This document shows positions 33,262-42,568 of a stretch of 64,000 bases of DNA, piece by piece. The first letter of the stretch is position 1. The number at the start of each line of letters is the position of its first letter. The stretch lies in the NCBI RefSeq assembly GCF_904063055.1, contig NZ_CAJFCN010000005.1, forward strand, positions 186,001-250,000, read 5' to 3'. Position numbers and translations under genes: made by a program. Below the pieces are notes generated by a model. It searched no databases. It was not told where the DNA came from and saw nothing but the letters and a program-made list of their open reading frames with translations. Source of the stretch: Pseudomonas paracarnis. GTDB lineage: Bacteria; Pseudomonadota; Gammaproteobacteria; Pseudomonadales; Pseudomonadaceae.

Positions 33262-34410
33262 ATGAAGCCTCGTTTCAAGGTTTTGCAGTTACAGCCGGAC
33301 TACAACGTCAAGACCCATGACTTCGCGGACTTGGGTGAGCAAATCGTCAAATCCCTGCCGGCTGAGCGTTTCGAGGTGACCTCCGGATTTCTCAGTGGGC
33401 GCCCGCTGCCCGGCCAGCCCCTGAGCGTGGCCGAGCACTCCCACTATTTCGAGCTGCCGGAGAAGTCTCTCAAGGGTATTCGCTTTGGCGCCATGTGGCA
33501 GATCTACAAATACTGCCGTGAGCAGAAGTTCGACGTGGTCATCTGTAACCGGTTCAAGTCGGTGAACATGATGCTGTCGCTCAACCGCTGGTTGAAGATC
33601 CCGCTGTGCATCGGCATCTCCCACGGCTTTGGCGAGTACGCCCGTGGTTACCGTCGACGTCAGACCCAGCGCTGGGTCAGCCCGGCGTGGCGCTTTGTCG
33701 GTGTGTCCGAAGCGGTCAAGGACTACCTGGTAGACCTCAACTGCGGCTTCACCCGTGAGAACACCACCTACGTCACCAACGCGATCGACATTCCCCAGGC
33801 AGAGGCTTTGCAGCTGTCCCGTGAAGACGCACGCAAGGCCTTGGGCCTGCCCATGGATGCACGGATGATTGGTGCCCTGGGCCGCCTCGTGCCGATCAAG
33901 GGTCATACCCATCTGCTGCAAGCCTTCGCCACGCTCAAGGACAAATACCCTGAGGCGCAGGTGGGCATCATTGGTTCCGGCCGTGCCGAAGCCGACCTGC
34001 GCGCCGACATCGAGCGCCTGGGCCTGACCGGCCGTGCGCACTTGCTGGGTTTTCGCGAAGACGGCATGAAGTACGTGCGTGGCTTCGATATCTGGGCCAT
34101 GCCGTCGCTGTTCGAAGGTCTGGGCCTGGCCTTGCTGGAAGGCATGAGCGGCCATCTGCCGGTGATTGCCTCCAACGGCCCGGCGATGCTGCCGCTGGTG
34201 CAGGGCGCGGGCGGCTTGTCCCACGACCCGGGCAATGTCGAACAACTGGCTGCGGCCCTGGATACTTACCTGGCCTTGAGCGATGAACAATTGCGCGCCA
34301 AGGGGGAGGAGGTGTTCCGCTATCTGGAGGCCAACCACACCCTCGACGAGTTCAAGCACAAGTACCTGACCCTGATTGAAACCGGTTTGCGTGAAGTAGG
34401 TAGAGCATGA
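33262..34410 (+). CDS. ssg: Group 1 glycosyltransferase Ssg
   Basis: A 382-residue GT4 family glycosyltransferase. Start 33262 (MKPRFKVLQLQPDYNVKTHDF) follows GGAG. The donor-binding domain contains GALGRLVPIKGH and SLFEGLGLALLEGM. It corresponds to PA5001/Ssg, a cell-surface-sugar glycosyltransferase affecting LPS and exopolysaccharide. The stop overlaps the wapR start by four bases. Confidence 0.88.
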   Translation: MKPRFKVLQLQPDYNVKTHDFADLGEQIVKSLPAERFEVTSGFLSGRPLPGQPLSVAEHSHYFELPEKSLKGIRFGAMWQIYKYCREQKFDVVICNRFKSVNMMLSLNRWLKIPLCIGISHGFGEYARGYRRRQTQRWVSPAWRFVGVSEAVKDYLVDLNCGFTRENTTYVTNAIDIPQAEALQLSREDARKALGLPMDARMIGALGRLVPIKGHTHLLQAFATLKDKYPEAQVGIIGSGRAEADLRADIERLGLTGRAHLLGFREDGMKYVRGFDIWAMPSLFEGLGLALLEGMSGHLPVIASNGPAMLPLVQGAGGLSHDPGNVEQLAAALDTYLALSDEQLRAKGEEVFRYLEANHTLDEFKHKYLTLIETGLREVGRA

Positions 34411-35291
34411 ATCAGCCACAACCCCTGGTCTCGGTGATCATCGCTTCCTACAACCATGGCCAGTACATCGAGCAAAGTATTCTTAGTGTGCTGGGGCAGA
34501 CCTACCCCAATATCGAGCTGTTGGTGGTCGACGACGGCTCCAAGGATGACAGCGTCGAACGCATCCAGCGCTTGCAGGCCGAGCACGGCTTTGATTTCCA
34601 GGTGCAGCAGAATCAAGGGCTCAGCGCCACCTTGAACGGTGCGATTGCTCGCGCCAAGGGCAGCCTGATCGCACCGTTCGGCTCGGATGACATCATGTTG
34701 CCGGACCGTATTGCCACCCAGGTGGCGTATATGGACGGCAAGCCGAAGGTGGGCATGTGTGCTGGCAATATCGAGCTGATCGACGGGGATGGCAACCTGC
34801 ACCCGGAGAAGAAACAGCGTCGCGACGTGCCGTTTCGCTGTCTGGATTTCGACGACCTGTTCCTGGACCGCAAACCGTTTCCACCGGCGCCGACCATGCT
34901 GATACGTCGCGAAGTGCTGGAGGAGGTCGGTGGTTTCGACCCACAGATTCCCCTGGAAGACTTGCTGATCCAACTGAAGATCACGGCGGCGGGCTATACC
35001 ATCGACGCCCTTGACGTGGTGATGGCCAAGTATCGCCAGCACGCTAACAACACGTACAAGAACCACCGCTACATGATCCAGAACATCCTCAAGACCTACG
35101 CGAAGTTCAGCGAGCACCCGGCCTATGACGCGGTTCGCTACAACTTCCTGAACTCGATGTTCCTCAAGACCGCTGACCGCGACCGCCCGTTGGCGCGGGA
35201 GATTCTCAAGCAGATCCCGTTGAAGTTCTGGGGGCGCAAGACCTTGCGTGGGCTGGTGCGGTTGTATCTGGCGCCGCTCAAGAAGAGCTGA
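34407..35291 (+). CDS. wapR: Family 2 glycosyltransferase, WapR (core rhamnosyltransferase)
   Basis: A 294-residue GT-A family 2 glycosyltransferase. The N terminus VSVIIASYNHGQYIEQSI, the nucleotide-binding VVDDGSKDDS and the metal site FGSDD are intact. By synteny it is WapR, the alpha-1,3-rhamnosyltransferase whose product is the attachment point for O antigen in P. aeruginosa. It lies beside, and converges on, the O-antigen ligase gene, fitting the same pathway step. Confidence 0.87.
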   Translation: MNQPQPLVSVIIASYNHGQYIEQSILSVLGQTYPNIELLVVDDGSKDDSVERIQRLQAEHGFDFQVQQNQGLSATLNGAIARAKGSLIAPFGSDDIMLPDRIATQVAYMDGKPKVGMCAGNIELIDGDGNLHPEKKQRRDVPFRCLDFDDLFLDRKPFPPAPTMLIRREVLEEVGGFDPQIPLEDLLIQLKITAAGYTIDALDVVMAKYRQHANNTYKNHRYMIQNILKTYAKFSEHPAYDAVRYNFLNSMFLKTADRDRPLAREILKQIPLKFWGRKTLRGLVRLYLAPLKKS

Positions 35292-35305
35292 ATCGGCACC
35301 GCACC

Positions 35306-35337
35306 CTGTAGGAGCGAGCAAACTCGCTCCTACAGGT
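35306..35337. terminator. Bidirectional hairpin between wapR and waaL
   Basis: CCTGTAGGAGCGAG and its exact complement are separated by four bases. It is a REP-like palindrome between the convergent wapR and waaL stop codons and probably terminates both. Confidence 0.75.
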
Positions 35338-35339
35338 GT

Positions 35340-37181
35340 TTACAGGCTTTGGACCTGCTCGCGGATTTTCGCAGTGGCGGTTGGGCTTGCCACCGAGGCG
35401 TAACCTTTGAGCAGTTGTTCGAAGTGCGTTTCGAACAGCCAGCTGCGGTCCTGCGGATAACGCTGCATGTGGCGCAGGTTACGTTGGCGCAAGGCGTGAC
35501 GCAGTGAAGACGGGTAGATGCGCAGGTCAGCCACGTCGATCAGGGCAAACTCACCGTCGTCCATCAACAACACGTTACCCAGGTGCAGCGAGCGGAAGTA
35601 CACGCCGCGCTCGTGCAGTTGCGCCATGAACCGGCCAAAGCGCTCCACCAGTGACTCGCGCAGACTGCTGTCCAGGCTTTGCAGCGCTTGGCGCAACGTC
35701 AGGCCGGGCAGTGGTGTGTAGGCCACGGCGCTGCTGGCATCGCTGAGGCGATAGAGCCCAAGGATGTGCGGCGTGGGAATGCCCAGGGTGCGCAGTTGCT
35801 CGCTGTTGCTGGCAAAGCGCTCGGAGTACGGGTTGAAACTGCCGGAGGTGTACCAGCGGCGTGGGCGGAACAGTTTGAGGAAACTGCCGTCCTCCAGGCG
35901 CAGGACTTTGGGCCCAAGGCCATCGGCTTCAATCACGTGGGCGTTGCTGCACAGCTGTTCAAACGCCGCGGGCTTGAGGTTCTGCACCTTCATGCGCAGC
36001 AGGCTGCGGTGGCGTTGGGCGAGGCTCAGGCCAGTGATAATTGCCAGGGGAATCCACAGCAGGAACCAGTGTTCCTTGGGGCGCGACAATATGCCGCCGC
36101 CTTCGGTCAGGCCTGCGCCGATGCCATAGGCCAGCAGGGACGATGCCAGTATGAACAGCGGCTGGGCGCGCTCCTTCAAACCTTTGTATAGGCCCCAGCC
36201 GAGCATGAAGGCCCACGGGATGAAACCGATGATGCCGACGTAATAGAGCACGCCGAGTGCGAAGCTGTGGGGTTCGCGCAGTTGATAGCCTTCTGCCAGG
36301 GTCAGGTACAGCTCGGAGTCGTAGCTATGTCCGATCCAGGGGTGCTCGGCGATAAGCTGCAATGAAATACTCCACAGCTCGAGCCGAAATGAGGTGCCCC
36401 GCTCGGTGATCAATTCAGGGTAAAACAGTAGTAGCGCGACAGCTCCTAGGAACATCCCACTGAGTAGCAATGCCGCACGGCGGTTACGGCTGACAAAGCT
36501 CATCCAAAGTATGGCCAGCGTCAGCGCCACCAGCGGCGTGCGTGAGCCGGTCGCCAGCACCGCAGCGGTCATGATCGCCAGGGACGGTACGCTGAACCAC
36601 AACACGTTGAGACGCTGGGTGGTCATGCAGACGTATAGCCAGTACACCGTGAAAAAGCCAAACAGGTGCGAGCTGAGCAGCGGGTTGTCGAGGGCGCCCA
36701 GACCACCGATCATGCGCATGCCAGGTTGATAGCCCTTGGCGAACGCCACCAGATTACCCAGGCTCACCACCAGCGCAATCACCGCAGCGCTGAAGAAGAT
36801 CGGTTTGAACAATTCGTTGCGGTAATGCAGCAACAGCCCGCAGCCACCAAACAGCATGAAGGTATTCAGCGGTCGCTTGAACAGGTCGGTATCGGAACTG
36901 GGCGCGGGGCTCCAGAGCAGACTGGTCAACGCCCAGGCGGAGAACGCCAGGAACGCGATCGCCAGGGGTTCGCGCAGCAGGTCCTTGAACTCCCGAGGAC
37001 GCATGCACAACAGAAACAAGGTCGGTACGCTGAACAGGATGTAGACAATTCGGTGCAATACATTGCGATTGCCGACAAAGAACAGTGCACTCAGGAGCAG
37101 CAACAAGCCAACAGGCAAAATCCATAGGACCAGGAAGTCGAAAACGCGATTTGAGCCATAGGTAAGGCGCTTGGAGTGCAT
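35340..37181 (-). CDS. waaL: O-antigen ligase WaaL fused to a C-terminal kinase-like domain
   Basis: A 613-residue protein. Residues 1 to about 400 are a polytopic O-antigen ligase (about ten or more hydrophobic helices; GSRTPL with Arg214; a large periplasmic loop with PHSFALGVLYYVGIIG, His305). These residues match the conserved Arg and His of the WaaL active site, which attaches O antigen to lipid A-core in the periplasm. From about residue 405 a soluble LPS-kinase/InaA-like domain follows (VLRLEDGSFLKLFRPRRW; FRSLHLGNVLL with His533 and Asn536; ALIDVADL), with Ser531 where the catalytic Asp is expected. P. aeruginosa WaaL, as I recall, has only the ligase (about 400 residues). The frame is unbroken. 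ATG 37217 is an alternative start. Confidence 0.88.
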   Translation of the reverse strand: MHSKRLTYGSNRVFDFLVLWILPVGLLLLLSALFFVGNRNVLHRIVYILFSVPTLFLLCMRPREFKDLLREPLAIAFLAFSAWALTSLLWSPAPSSDTDLFKRPLNTFMLFGGCGLLLHYRNELFKPIFFSAAVIALVVSLGNLVAFAKGYQPGMRMIGGLGALDNPLLSSHLFGFFTVYWLYVCMTTQRLNVLWFSVPSLAIMTAAVLATGSRTPLVALTLAILWMSFVSRNRRAALLLSGMFLGAVALLLFYPELITERGTSFRLELWSISLQLIAEHPWIGHSYDSELYLTLAEGYQLREPHSFALGVLYYVGIIGFIPWAFMLGWGLYKGLKERAQPLFILASSLLAYGIGAGLTEGGGILSRPKEHWFLLWIPLAIITGLSLAQRHRSLLRMKVQNLKPAAFEQLCSNAHVIEADGLGPKVLRLEDGSFLKLFRPRRWYTSGSFNPYSERFASNSEQLRTLGIPTPHILGLYRLSDASSAVAYTPLPGLTLRQALQSLDSSLRESLVERFGRFMAQLHERGVYFRSLHLGNVLLMDDGEFALIDVADLRIYPSSLRHALRQRNLRHMQRYPQDRSWLFETHFEQLLKGYASVASPTATAKIREQVQSL

Positions 37182-37339
37182 ACAGTAAAGCCATTCCAGA
37201 AAGAGAAAGCCGACCATCTTAAGCTAGTGGCTAAGTAATGTCGCCGGTAGGATCCAACCGGGCCGCGGCTTACGCCGGGTGCAAGTACAACAGAGAAGCT
37301 GTGCTAAAGTCAGCCTCCTTTTTCAAAACGCCGCGTGAT

Positions 37340-39145
37340 ATGACCGACTCCAGTCCGAGCGCAAGCCCTTCGAGCTTGAAAATATACTTCCGCCTGCTCA
37401 GTTACGTTAAGCCCTATATGGGCTTGTTCGCGTTGAGTATCCTTGGATTTCTGATTTTCGCGTCGACCCAACCGATGCTGGGTTACATCCTCAAGTACTT
37501 TGTCGACGGTCTTTCCAATCCGGAAGCTGTGCTGTTCCCGACCGTGCCCTTTTTGCGCGACCTGCAATTGCTGCAGGCGGTGCCGCTGCTGATTATCCTG
37601 ATCGCGGCCTGGCAGGGCCTGGGTTCATTCCTGGGCAACTACCTGTTGGCCAAGGTCTCCCTGGGTTTGGTCCACGACCTGCGGGTGCAACTGTTCAACA
37701 ACCTGCTGACGCTGCCCAACCGTTACTTCGATAACCACAACTCCGGGCACCTTATTTCCCGCATTACCTTCAACGTGACCATGGTCACGGGTGCCGCGAC
37801 CGATGCCATCAAGGTGGTGATTCGCGAAGGCATGACGGTGATCTTCCTGTTCGCTTCCTTGCTGTACATGAACTGGCGCCTCACCTTGGTAATGATCGCG
37901 ATCCTGCCGTTGATTGCCGTGATGGTCAGTACCGCCAGCAAGAAATTTCGCAAGCAGAGCAAGAAGATCCAGGTGGCCATGGGCGACGTGACCCACGTGG
38001 CCTCGGAGACCATCCAGGGCTACCGCGTGGTGCGCAGCTTCGGCGGCGAAGTCTACGAACAGAAGCGCTTTTTCAAGGCCAGCCAGAGCAACACCAACAA
38101 GCAACTGCGCATGACCCGCACCGGGGCGATCTACACCCCGGCGCTGCAATTGGTGATCTACTCCGCCATGGCCGTGCTGATGTTCCTGGTGCTGTACCTG
38201 CGTGGCGACGCCTCGGCGGGTGACATGGTGGCCTACATCACCCTGGCGGGCTTGCTGCCCAAGCCGATCCGCCAACTTTCGGAAGTCAGCTCGACCATCC
38301 AGAAAGGCGTGGCGGGCGCCGAAAGCATCTTCGAACAACTGGACGAGGACGTTGAGGTCGACCACGGCACTCTCGAACGCGACAAGGTCAGCGGTCGTCT
38401 GGAAGTGCGTCACCTGAACTTCACCTACCCTGGCACCGATCGCCATGTGCTCAAGGACATCAGCTTCACCGCCGAGCCTGGGCAGATGATTGCGCTGGTG
38501 GGGCGTTCGGGCAGTGGCAAGTCGACCCTGGCCAGCCTGATCCCGCGCTTCTACCACCATGAAAGCGGTGAAATTCTGCTCGATGGCATCGAGATCGAAG
38601 ACTACAAGCTGCTCAACCTGCGCAAGCATATTGCCCAGGTCACCCAGCATGTGACCCTGTTCAGCGACACCGTGACCAACAACATTGCCTATGGCGACCT
38701 GGCCGGTGCGCCTCGCGCCGACGTCGAAGCGGCGGCGGCGGATGCCAATGCCAAGGACTTCATCGATCAGTTGCCCAAGGGCTTCGATACTCAGGTGGGT
38801 GAGAACGGTGTGCTGTTGTCGGGCGGCCAGCGCCAGCGCCTGGCGATTGCGCGCGCCTTGCTCAAGAATGCGCCGCTGCTGATTCTCGACGAGGCCACCT
38901 CCGCTCTCGACACCGAGTCCGAGCGGCATATTCAGGCGGCACTCGATAAGGTCATGCAAGGCCGCACGACTCTGGTGATCGCACACCGCCTGTCCACCAT
39001 CGAGAAGGCTGACCTGATTCTGGTGATGGACGACGGGCGGATTGTCGAGCGTGGTACCCACGGCGAGTTGTTGGCGCAGAACGGCTATTACGCCCGCCTG
39101 CATGCCATGGGCCTGGATGCACCGGTGCAGGCTGATATCACCTGA
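37340..39145 (+). CDS. msbA: Lipid A export ATP-binding/permease protein MsbA
   Basis: A 601-residue half-size ABC exporter that flips lipid A-core across the inner membrane. An N-terminal six-helix membrane domain (about 20-320) is followed by an ATPase domain with Walker A GRSGSGKST, signature LSGGQRQRLAIARALL and Walker B LLILDEATSAL. The start at 37340 (MTDSSPSASPSSLKIYFRLL) gives the usual length. It is divergent from waaL and upstream of hldE. Confidence 0.96.
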   Translation: MTDSSPSASPSSLKIYFRLLSYVKPYMGLFALSILGFLIFASTQPMLGYILKYFVDGLSNPEAVLFPTVPFLRDLQLLQAVPLLIILIAAWQGLGSFLGNYLLAKVSLGLVHDLRVQLFNNLLTLPNRYFDNHNSGHLISRITFNVTMVTGAATDAIKVVIREGMTVIFLFASLLYMNWRLTLVMIAILPLIAVMVSTASKKFRKQSKKIQVAMGDVTHVASETIQGYRVVRSFGGEVYEQKRFFKASQSNTNKQLRMTRTGAIYTPALQLVIYSAMAVLMFLVLYLRGDASAGDMVAYITLAGLLPKPIRQLSEVSSTIQKGVAGAESIFEQLDEDVEVDHGTLERDKVSGRLEVRHLNFTYPGTDRHVLKDISFTAEPGQMIALVGRSGSGKSTLASLIPRFYHHESGEILLDGIEIEDYKLLNLRKHIAQVTQHVTLFSDTVTNNIAYGDLAGAPRADVEAAAADANAKDFIDQLPKGFDTQVGENGVLLSGGQRQRLAIARALLKNAPLLILDEATSALDTESERHIQAALDKVMQGRTTLVIAHRLSTIEKADLILVMDDGRIVERGTHGELLAQNGYYARLHAMGLDAPVQADIT

Positions 39146-39173
39146 TCCACCCGGCATCACGGGGTAAATGAAA

Positions 39174-39201
39174 TGTAGGAGCGAGCTTGCTCGCTCCTAC
39201 A
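39174..39201. repeat. Compact REP-like palindrome between msbA and hldE
   Basis: Two 13-base arms, TGTAGGAGCGAGC and its complement, are separated by two bases. It lies 28 bases after the msbA stop and may act as a terminator or transcript-end stabiliser. Confidence 0.8.
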
Positions 39202-39302
39202 GAGAGCAAATCCCCTCCCACATTTGCCCTGCGGCGGTCGCAAGCCATCGCAAACCCTGTGCTAATATCGCGCCCCTGTTCATTTTGTATGTGGGTTGCT
39301 CC

Positions 39303-40727
39303 ATGAAGTTGTCCATGCCGCGATTCAATCAAGCCGCTGTCTTGGTGGTCGGCGATGTCATGCTCGACCGTTACTGGCATGGTGGTACCTCACGGATTTC
39401 CCCTGAGGCTCCGGTACCGGTCGTCAAGGTCGAGCAAATCGAAGACCGCCCAGGTGGCGCTGCCAACGTCGCGCTCAATATTGCCGCCCTCGGCGCCCCG
39501 GCCTCCCTGGTGGGGGTGACCGGCGACGACGAAGCGGCCGAAAGCCTGGCCAACAGCCTGCAGGGCGCCGGTGTGCGTGCGTTGTTTCAGCGCATCGCCC
39601 ATCAGCCGACCATCGTCAAGCTGCGGGTCATGAGCCGTCATCAGCAGTTGCTGCGTATCGATTTTGAAGAACCCTTCGCCACCGACGCCCTGGCCCTTGG
39701 CGACCAGGTCGAGGCACTGCTCGAAGGTATCAAGGTGCTGGTGTTGTCCGACTACGGCAAAGGCGCCTTGCAGAATCACCAGGTGTTGATCCAGGCCGCC
39801 AAGGCCCGCAACATTCCGGTGCTGGCCGATCCCAAGGGCAAGGACTTTTCGGTTTACCGAGGCGCCAGCCTGCTCACGCCCAACCTCAGTGAGTTCGAGA
39901 CCATCGTCGGCGGTTGCGCTGATGAGCACGAACTGGTGAGCAAGGGCGCGGCGCTGATGGCCGATCTCGACTTGGGCGCCTTGCTGGTGACCCGTGGCGA
40001 GCACGGCATGACCCTGCTGCGTCCGGGCCATCCGGCGATGCACCTGCCAGCGCGTGCCCGTGAAGTGTTCGACGTCACCGGCGCCGGTGATACCGTGATT
40101 TCTACCCTGGCAGCCTCCATTGCTGCCGGTGAAGAACTGCCCCACGCCGTGGCCCTGGCCAACCTGGCGGCGGGCATTGTGGTGGGCAAGCTGGGTACCG
40201 CCGCCATCAGCGCACCGGAGTTGCGCCGTGCGATTCAGCGCTCGGAAGGCTCGGAGCGCGGTGTGCTAGGCCTGGAGCAATTGCTGCTGGCGATTGACGA
40301 TGCCCGGGCTCACAACGAAAGCATTGTGTTCACCAACGGTTGCTTTGACATCCTGCACGCCGGGCATGTGACGTACCTGGAACAGGCGAGTGCCCAAGGC
40401 GACCGTTTGATCGTCGCGGTCAACGATGACGCATCGGTCAGCCGCTTGAAAGGCCCTGGCCGCCCGATCAACAGCGTTGACCGGCGCATGGCGGTACTCG
40501 CGGGCCTGGGTGCGGTGGACTGGGTGATCAGCTTCTCTGAAGGCACGCCGGAAAACCTGTTGGCCCAGGTCAAGCCCGACGTGCTGGTCAAGGGCGGTGA
40601 CTACAGCGTCGACCAAGTGGTCGGTGCGGACATCGTCAGTGCCTACGGTGGCACGGTCAAAGTGCTGGGGTTGGTTGAAAACAGCTCCACCACCGCGATT
40701 GTCGAGAAGATCCGCAACAACGAGTGA
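39303..40727 (+). CDS. hldE: Bifunctional heptose 7-phosphate kinase / heptose 1-phosphate adenylyltransferase HldE
   Basis: A 474-residue two-domain enzyme making ADP-heptose for the inner core. The N-terminal ribokinase-like domain (about 1-320) has VVGDVMLDRYWHG and the anion-hole motif DVTGAGDTV. The C-terminal nucleotidyltransferase (about 345-474) has FTNGCFDILHAGHV. The start at 39303 is the family start (MKLSMPRFNQAAVLVVGD). It supplies the substrate for the WaaC and WaaF encoded 20 kb upstream. Confidence 0.96.
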   Translation: MKLSMPRFNQAAVLVVGDVMLDRYWHGGTSRISPEAPVPVVKVEQIEDRPGGAANVALNIAALGAPASLVGVTGDDEAAESLANSLQGAGVRALFQRIAHQPTIVKLRVMSRHQQLLRIDFEEPFATDALALGDQVEALLEGIKVLVLSDYGKGALQNHQVLIQAAKARNIPVLADPKGKDFSVYRGASLLTPNLSEFETIVGGCADEHELVSKGAALMADLDLGALLVTRGEHGMTLLRPGHPAMHLPARAREVFDVTGAGDTVISTLAASIAAGEELPHAVALANLAAGIVVGKLGTAAISAPELRRAIQRSEGSERGVLGLEQLLLAIDDARAHNESIVFTNGCFDILHAGHVTYLEQASAQGDRLIVAVNDDASVSRLKGPGRPINSVDRRMAVLAGLGAVDWVISFSEGTPENLLAQVKPDVLVKGGDYSVDQVVGADIVSAYGGTVKVLGLVENSSTTAIVEKIRNNE

Positions 40728-40735
40728 TACCCCGT

Positions 40736-40755
40736 GGGGCGAGCCTGCTCGCCCC
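40736..40755. terminator. Bidirectional terminator-like hairpin after hldE
   Basis: GGGGCGAGC and GCTCGCCCC form a nine-pair stem with a two-base loop between hldE and the convergent gene that ends at 40755. A short T tract follows on the plus strand. Confidence 0.7.
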
Positions 40756-41714
40756 TAGCTTTTCTTCGGCACGATCTTGCGCAGCATCTGCCGCGCCTTG
40801 CCGGTCAAGCGCTTGAGCTTGGAGTCTTTTTCCGGCTCTGCCAGGCCCTGCTGCCTGAGCCAGTCCTTCCAGCGAATGCGCTCATCGCGCACCAGCCAGC
40901 CTTCTTGCTGGGCAAAACTTTCCGCCAGATACAGGCCGCGCGTGCTGGCCGGGTACAGCTGATCCTTCTTGACGGTATACAACTCTGCAAGCGGCTCGCC
41001 GTCTTTGAGCGGCATCAAGTACAGGTCCGGACGCTGACGATCCAGGCGTGCCACCAGTTGGTCGCCCTCCAAGCGCTCATCCACATGAAACAAACTGAGG
41101 GACTTGGCTTCCTTCGGCACTTCCAGGCGCAGGTCATAAATCAATTGCAGCGAGGCGGTCGGCAGGTGCACGTAGGCCCGTGGGCGCTCGATCAGTTGCA
41201 TGGTGGCGCAGCGTACCGGGCGTGCGGCGCCGGACAAGGGGCTGAGCCGAAACGGTAGGGCTTCGCGGTAATGCAGGGCGGCGGAGTAGGGCGCCGGCAG
41301 CCAGGTGTCGTTGAAGCGCCCGCCGAGCCAGCCTTCGGGTGTTTCGAGCAGGCACTCTTCGGCAATTTCCTGGATGGCGGTGTGCAGCGGCAGGTTCAGT
41401 TCATGGGCCGGGACGTAGCCGGAGATCAGCTTGAGCACCACGTCGCCACGGTCCTGGCGGCGTTGGCGCACCAGCACCCAGTAGTCCTTGTTTTGCCAGT
41501 GCAGGGTCAGGCGTACCGAGACGCCGAGGTTCGCCAGTTCCAGGGCGAAGCGTTCGGCATCTGGTACCTCGACCGGCTTGCGCCGTTGCAGGGTCTGGGC
41601 GAAGTTGAGCGGCATGCCGACGCTCTGGTAGCTCAGGCCTTCGGGGGTGGCTTCGACGTGCAGCGGCAGTGTCTTGAAGTTGCTGGGGTTCTTTCTTATG
41701 AGCGTACGCGGCAT
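40755..41714 (-). CDS. Conserved protein of unknown function with a Nudix-like box
   Basis: A 319-residue soluble protein that I cannot assign to a named family. Start 41714 (MPRTLIRKNPSNFKTLPLHV) has GGAG upstream; the frame stays open to 41756. Around residues 103-120 the sequence GYVPAHE...QEIAEECLL resembles a Nudix signature (G-x5-E-x7-REuxEExGu), but with two extra spacer residues and Arg replaced by Gln. The C-terminal 40 residues are Lys/Arg rich. It forms a same-strand run behind the aldo-keto reductase and the FAD oxidoreductase. Confidence 0.75.
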   Translation of the reverse strand: MPRTLIRKNPSNFKTLPLHVEATPEGLSYQSVGMPLNFAQTLQRRKPVEVPDAERFALELANLGVSVRLTLHWQNKDYWVLVRQRRQDRGDVVLKLISGYVPAHELNLPLHTAIQEIAEECLLETPEGWLGGRFNDTWLPAPYSAALHYREALPFRLSPLSGAARPVRCATMQLIERPRAYVHLPTASLQLIYDLRLEVPKEAKSLSLFHVDERLEGDQLVARLDRQRPDLYLMPLKDGEPLAELYTVKKDQLYPASTRGLYLAESFAQQEGWLVRDERIRWKDWLRQQGLAEPEKDSKLKRLTGKARQMLRKIVPKKS

Positions 41715-41755
41715 GTCGGCTCCTTCTTGCGACGGGGTCGGCCGCGTGGGCGGCA

Positions 41756-42568
41756 TCAGAGTTGACGAATGACCCGGGCAGCAGTTGCTACGTTATGGGC
41801 CAGGTGCAGCGGATTAATGGTCCCGACAATAGCACTGGCGACGCCCGTTTGCGCGAACAACAAGGTGAAACTGGCCTGAATTGGATCCATTCCCGGTTCC
41901 AGGCATACGTGGCCGCTGGCCAGCGCCTTTTTCACCAGGATGCCCTTGCCGTGGGCGGCCGCATAGTCGATCACGGCCTTCTCAGCCTGTTCGTTGAGGT
42001 TGTAGGTGACCATCGCGCAGTCGCCCTGTTCCAGCGCTTTCACGCCGCCCTCGACGGTTTTGCCGGAGAAGCCGAAACCGCGAATCTTGCCGTCTTTCTT
42101 CAACTGCGCCAGGGTCTGGTAAACCTCGCAATCGTTGAGGATATGCAAGTCGTTGCCGTCGGAGTGCACCAGCACCAGGTCGATAAAATCCGTTTCAAGT
42201 CGTTTCAGACTGCGTTCGATCGACATCCGCGTATGGGCCGCGCTGAAATCGTGATGGGACACGCCATTGGCAAACTCTTCGCCAACCTTGCTGACGATGA
42301 CCCAGTCCTTGCGCTGGTCACGCAGCAGCGGCCCCAGGCGCTCTTCGCTCATGCCATAGGCCGGTGCGGTGTCGATCAGGTTGATGCCCAGTTCGCGGGC
42401 CTGGCGCAACAGCATGCGGGCCTCGTCGTCGCCAGGGATCTGAAAGCCGTTGGGGTATTTCACCCCTTGGTCGCGGCCCAACTTGACGGTGCCCAGGCCC
42501 AGGGGCGACACCAGCAGGCCGGTGCTGCCCAGGGGGCGATGCAGGTCGTGCAGGGTTGGCAGGCTCAT
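41756..42568 (-). CDS. Aldo/keto reductase
   Basis: A 270-residue NADPH-dependent aldo/keto reductase. The catalytic residues are visible: Asp and Tyr in NLIDTAPAYGMSEERLG, Lys in IVSKVGEEF and His in VLVHSDG. The NADP-binding C-terminal region contains AIVGTINPLHL. The substrate is unknown. It overlaps the FAD oxidoreductase upstream by four bases, so the two are coupled. Confidence 0.9.
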   Translation of the reverse strand: MSLPTLHDLHRPLGSTGLLVSPLGLGTVKLGRDQGVKYPNGFQIPGDDEARMLLRQARELGINLIDTAPAYGMSEERLGPLLRDQRKDWVIVSKVGEEFANGVSHHDFSAAHTRMSIERSLKRLETDFIDLVLVHSDGNDLHILNDCEVYQTLAQLKKDGKIRGFGFSGKTVEGGVKALEQGDCAMVTYNLNEQAEKAVIDYAAAHGKGILVKKALASGHVCLEPGMDPIQASFTLLFAQTGVASAIVGTINPLHLAHNVATAARVIRQL

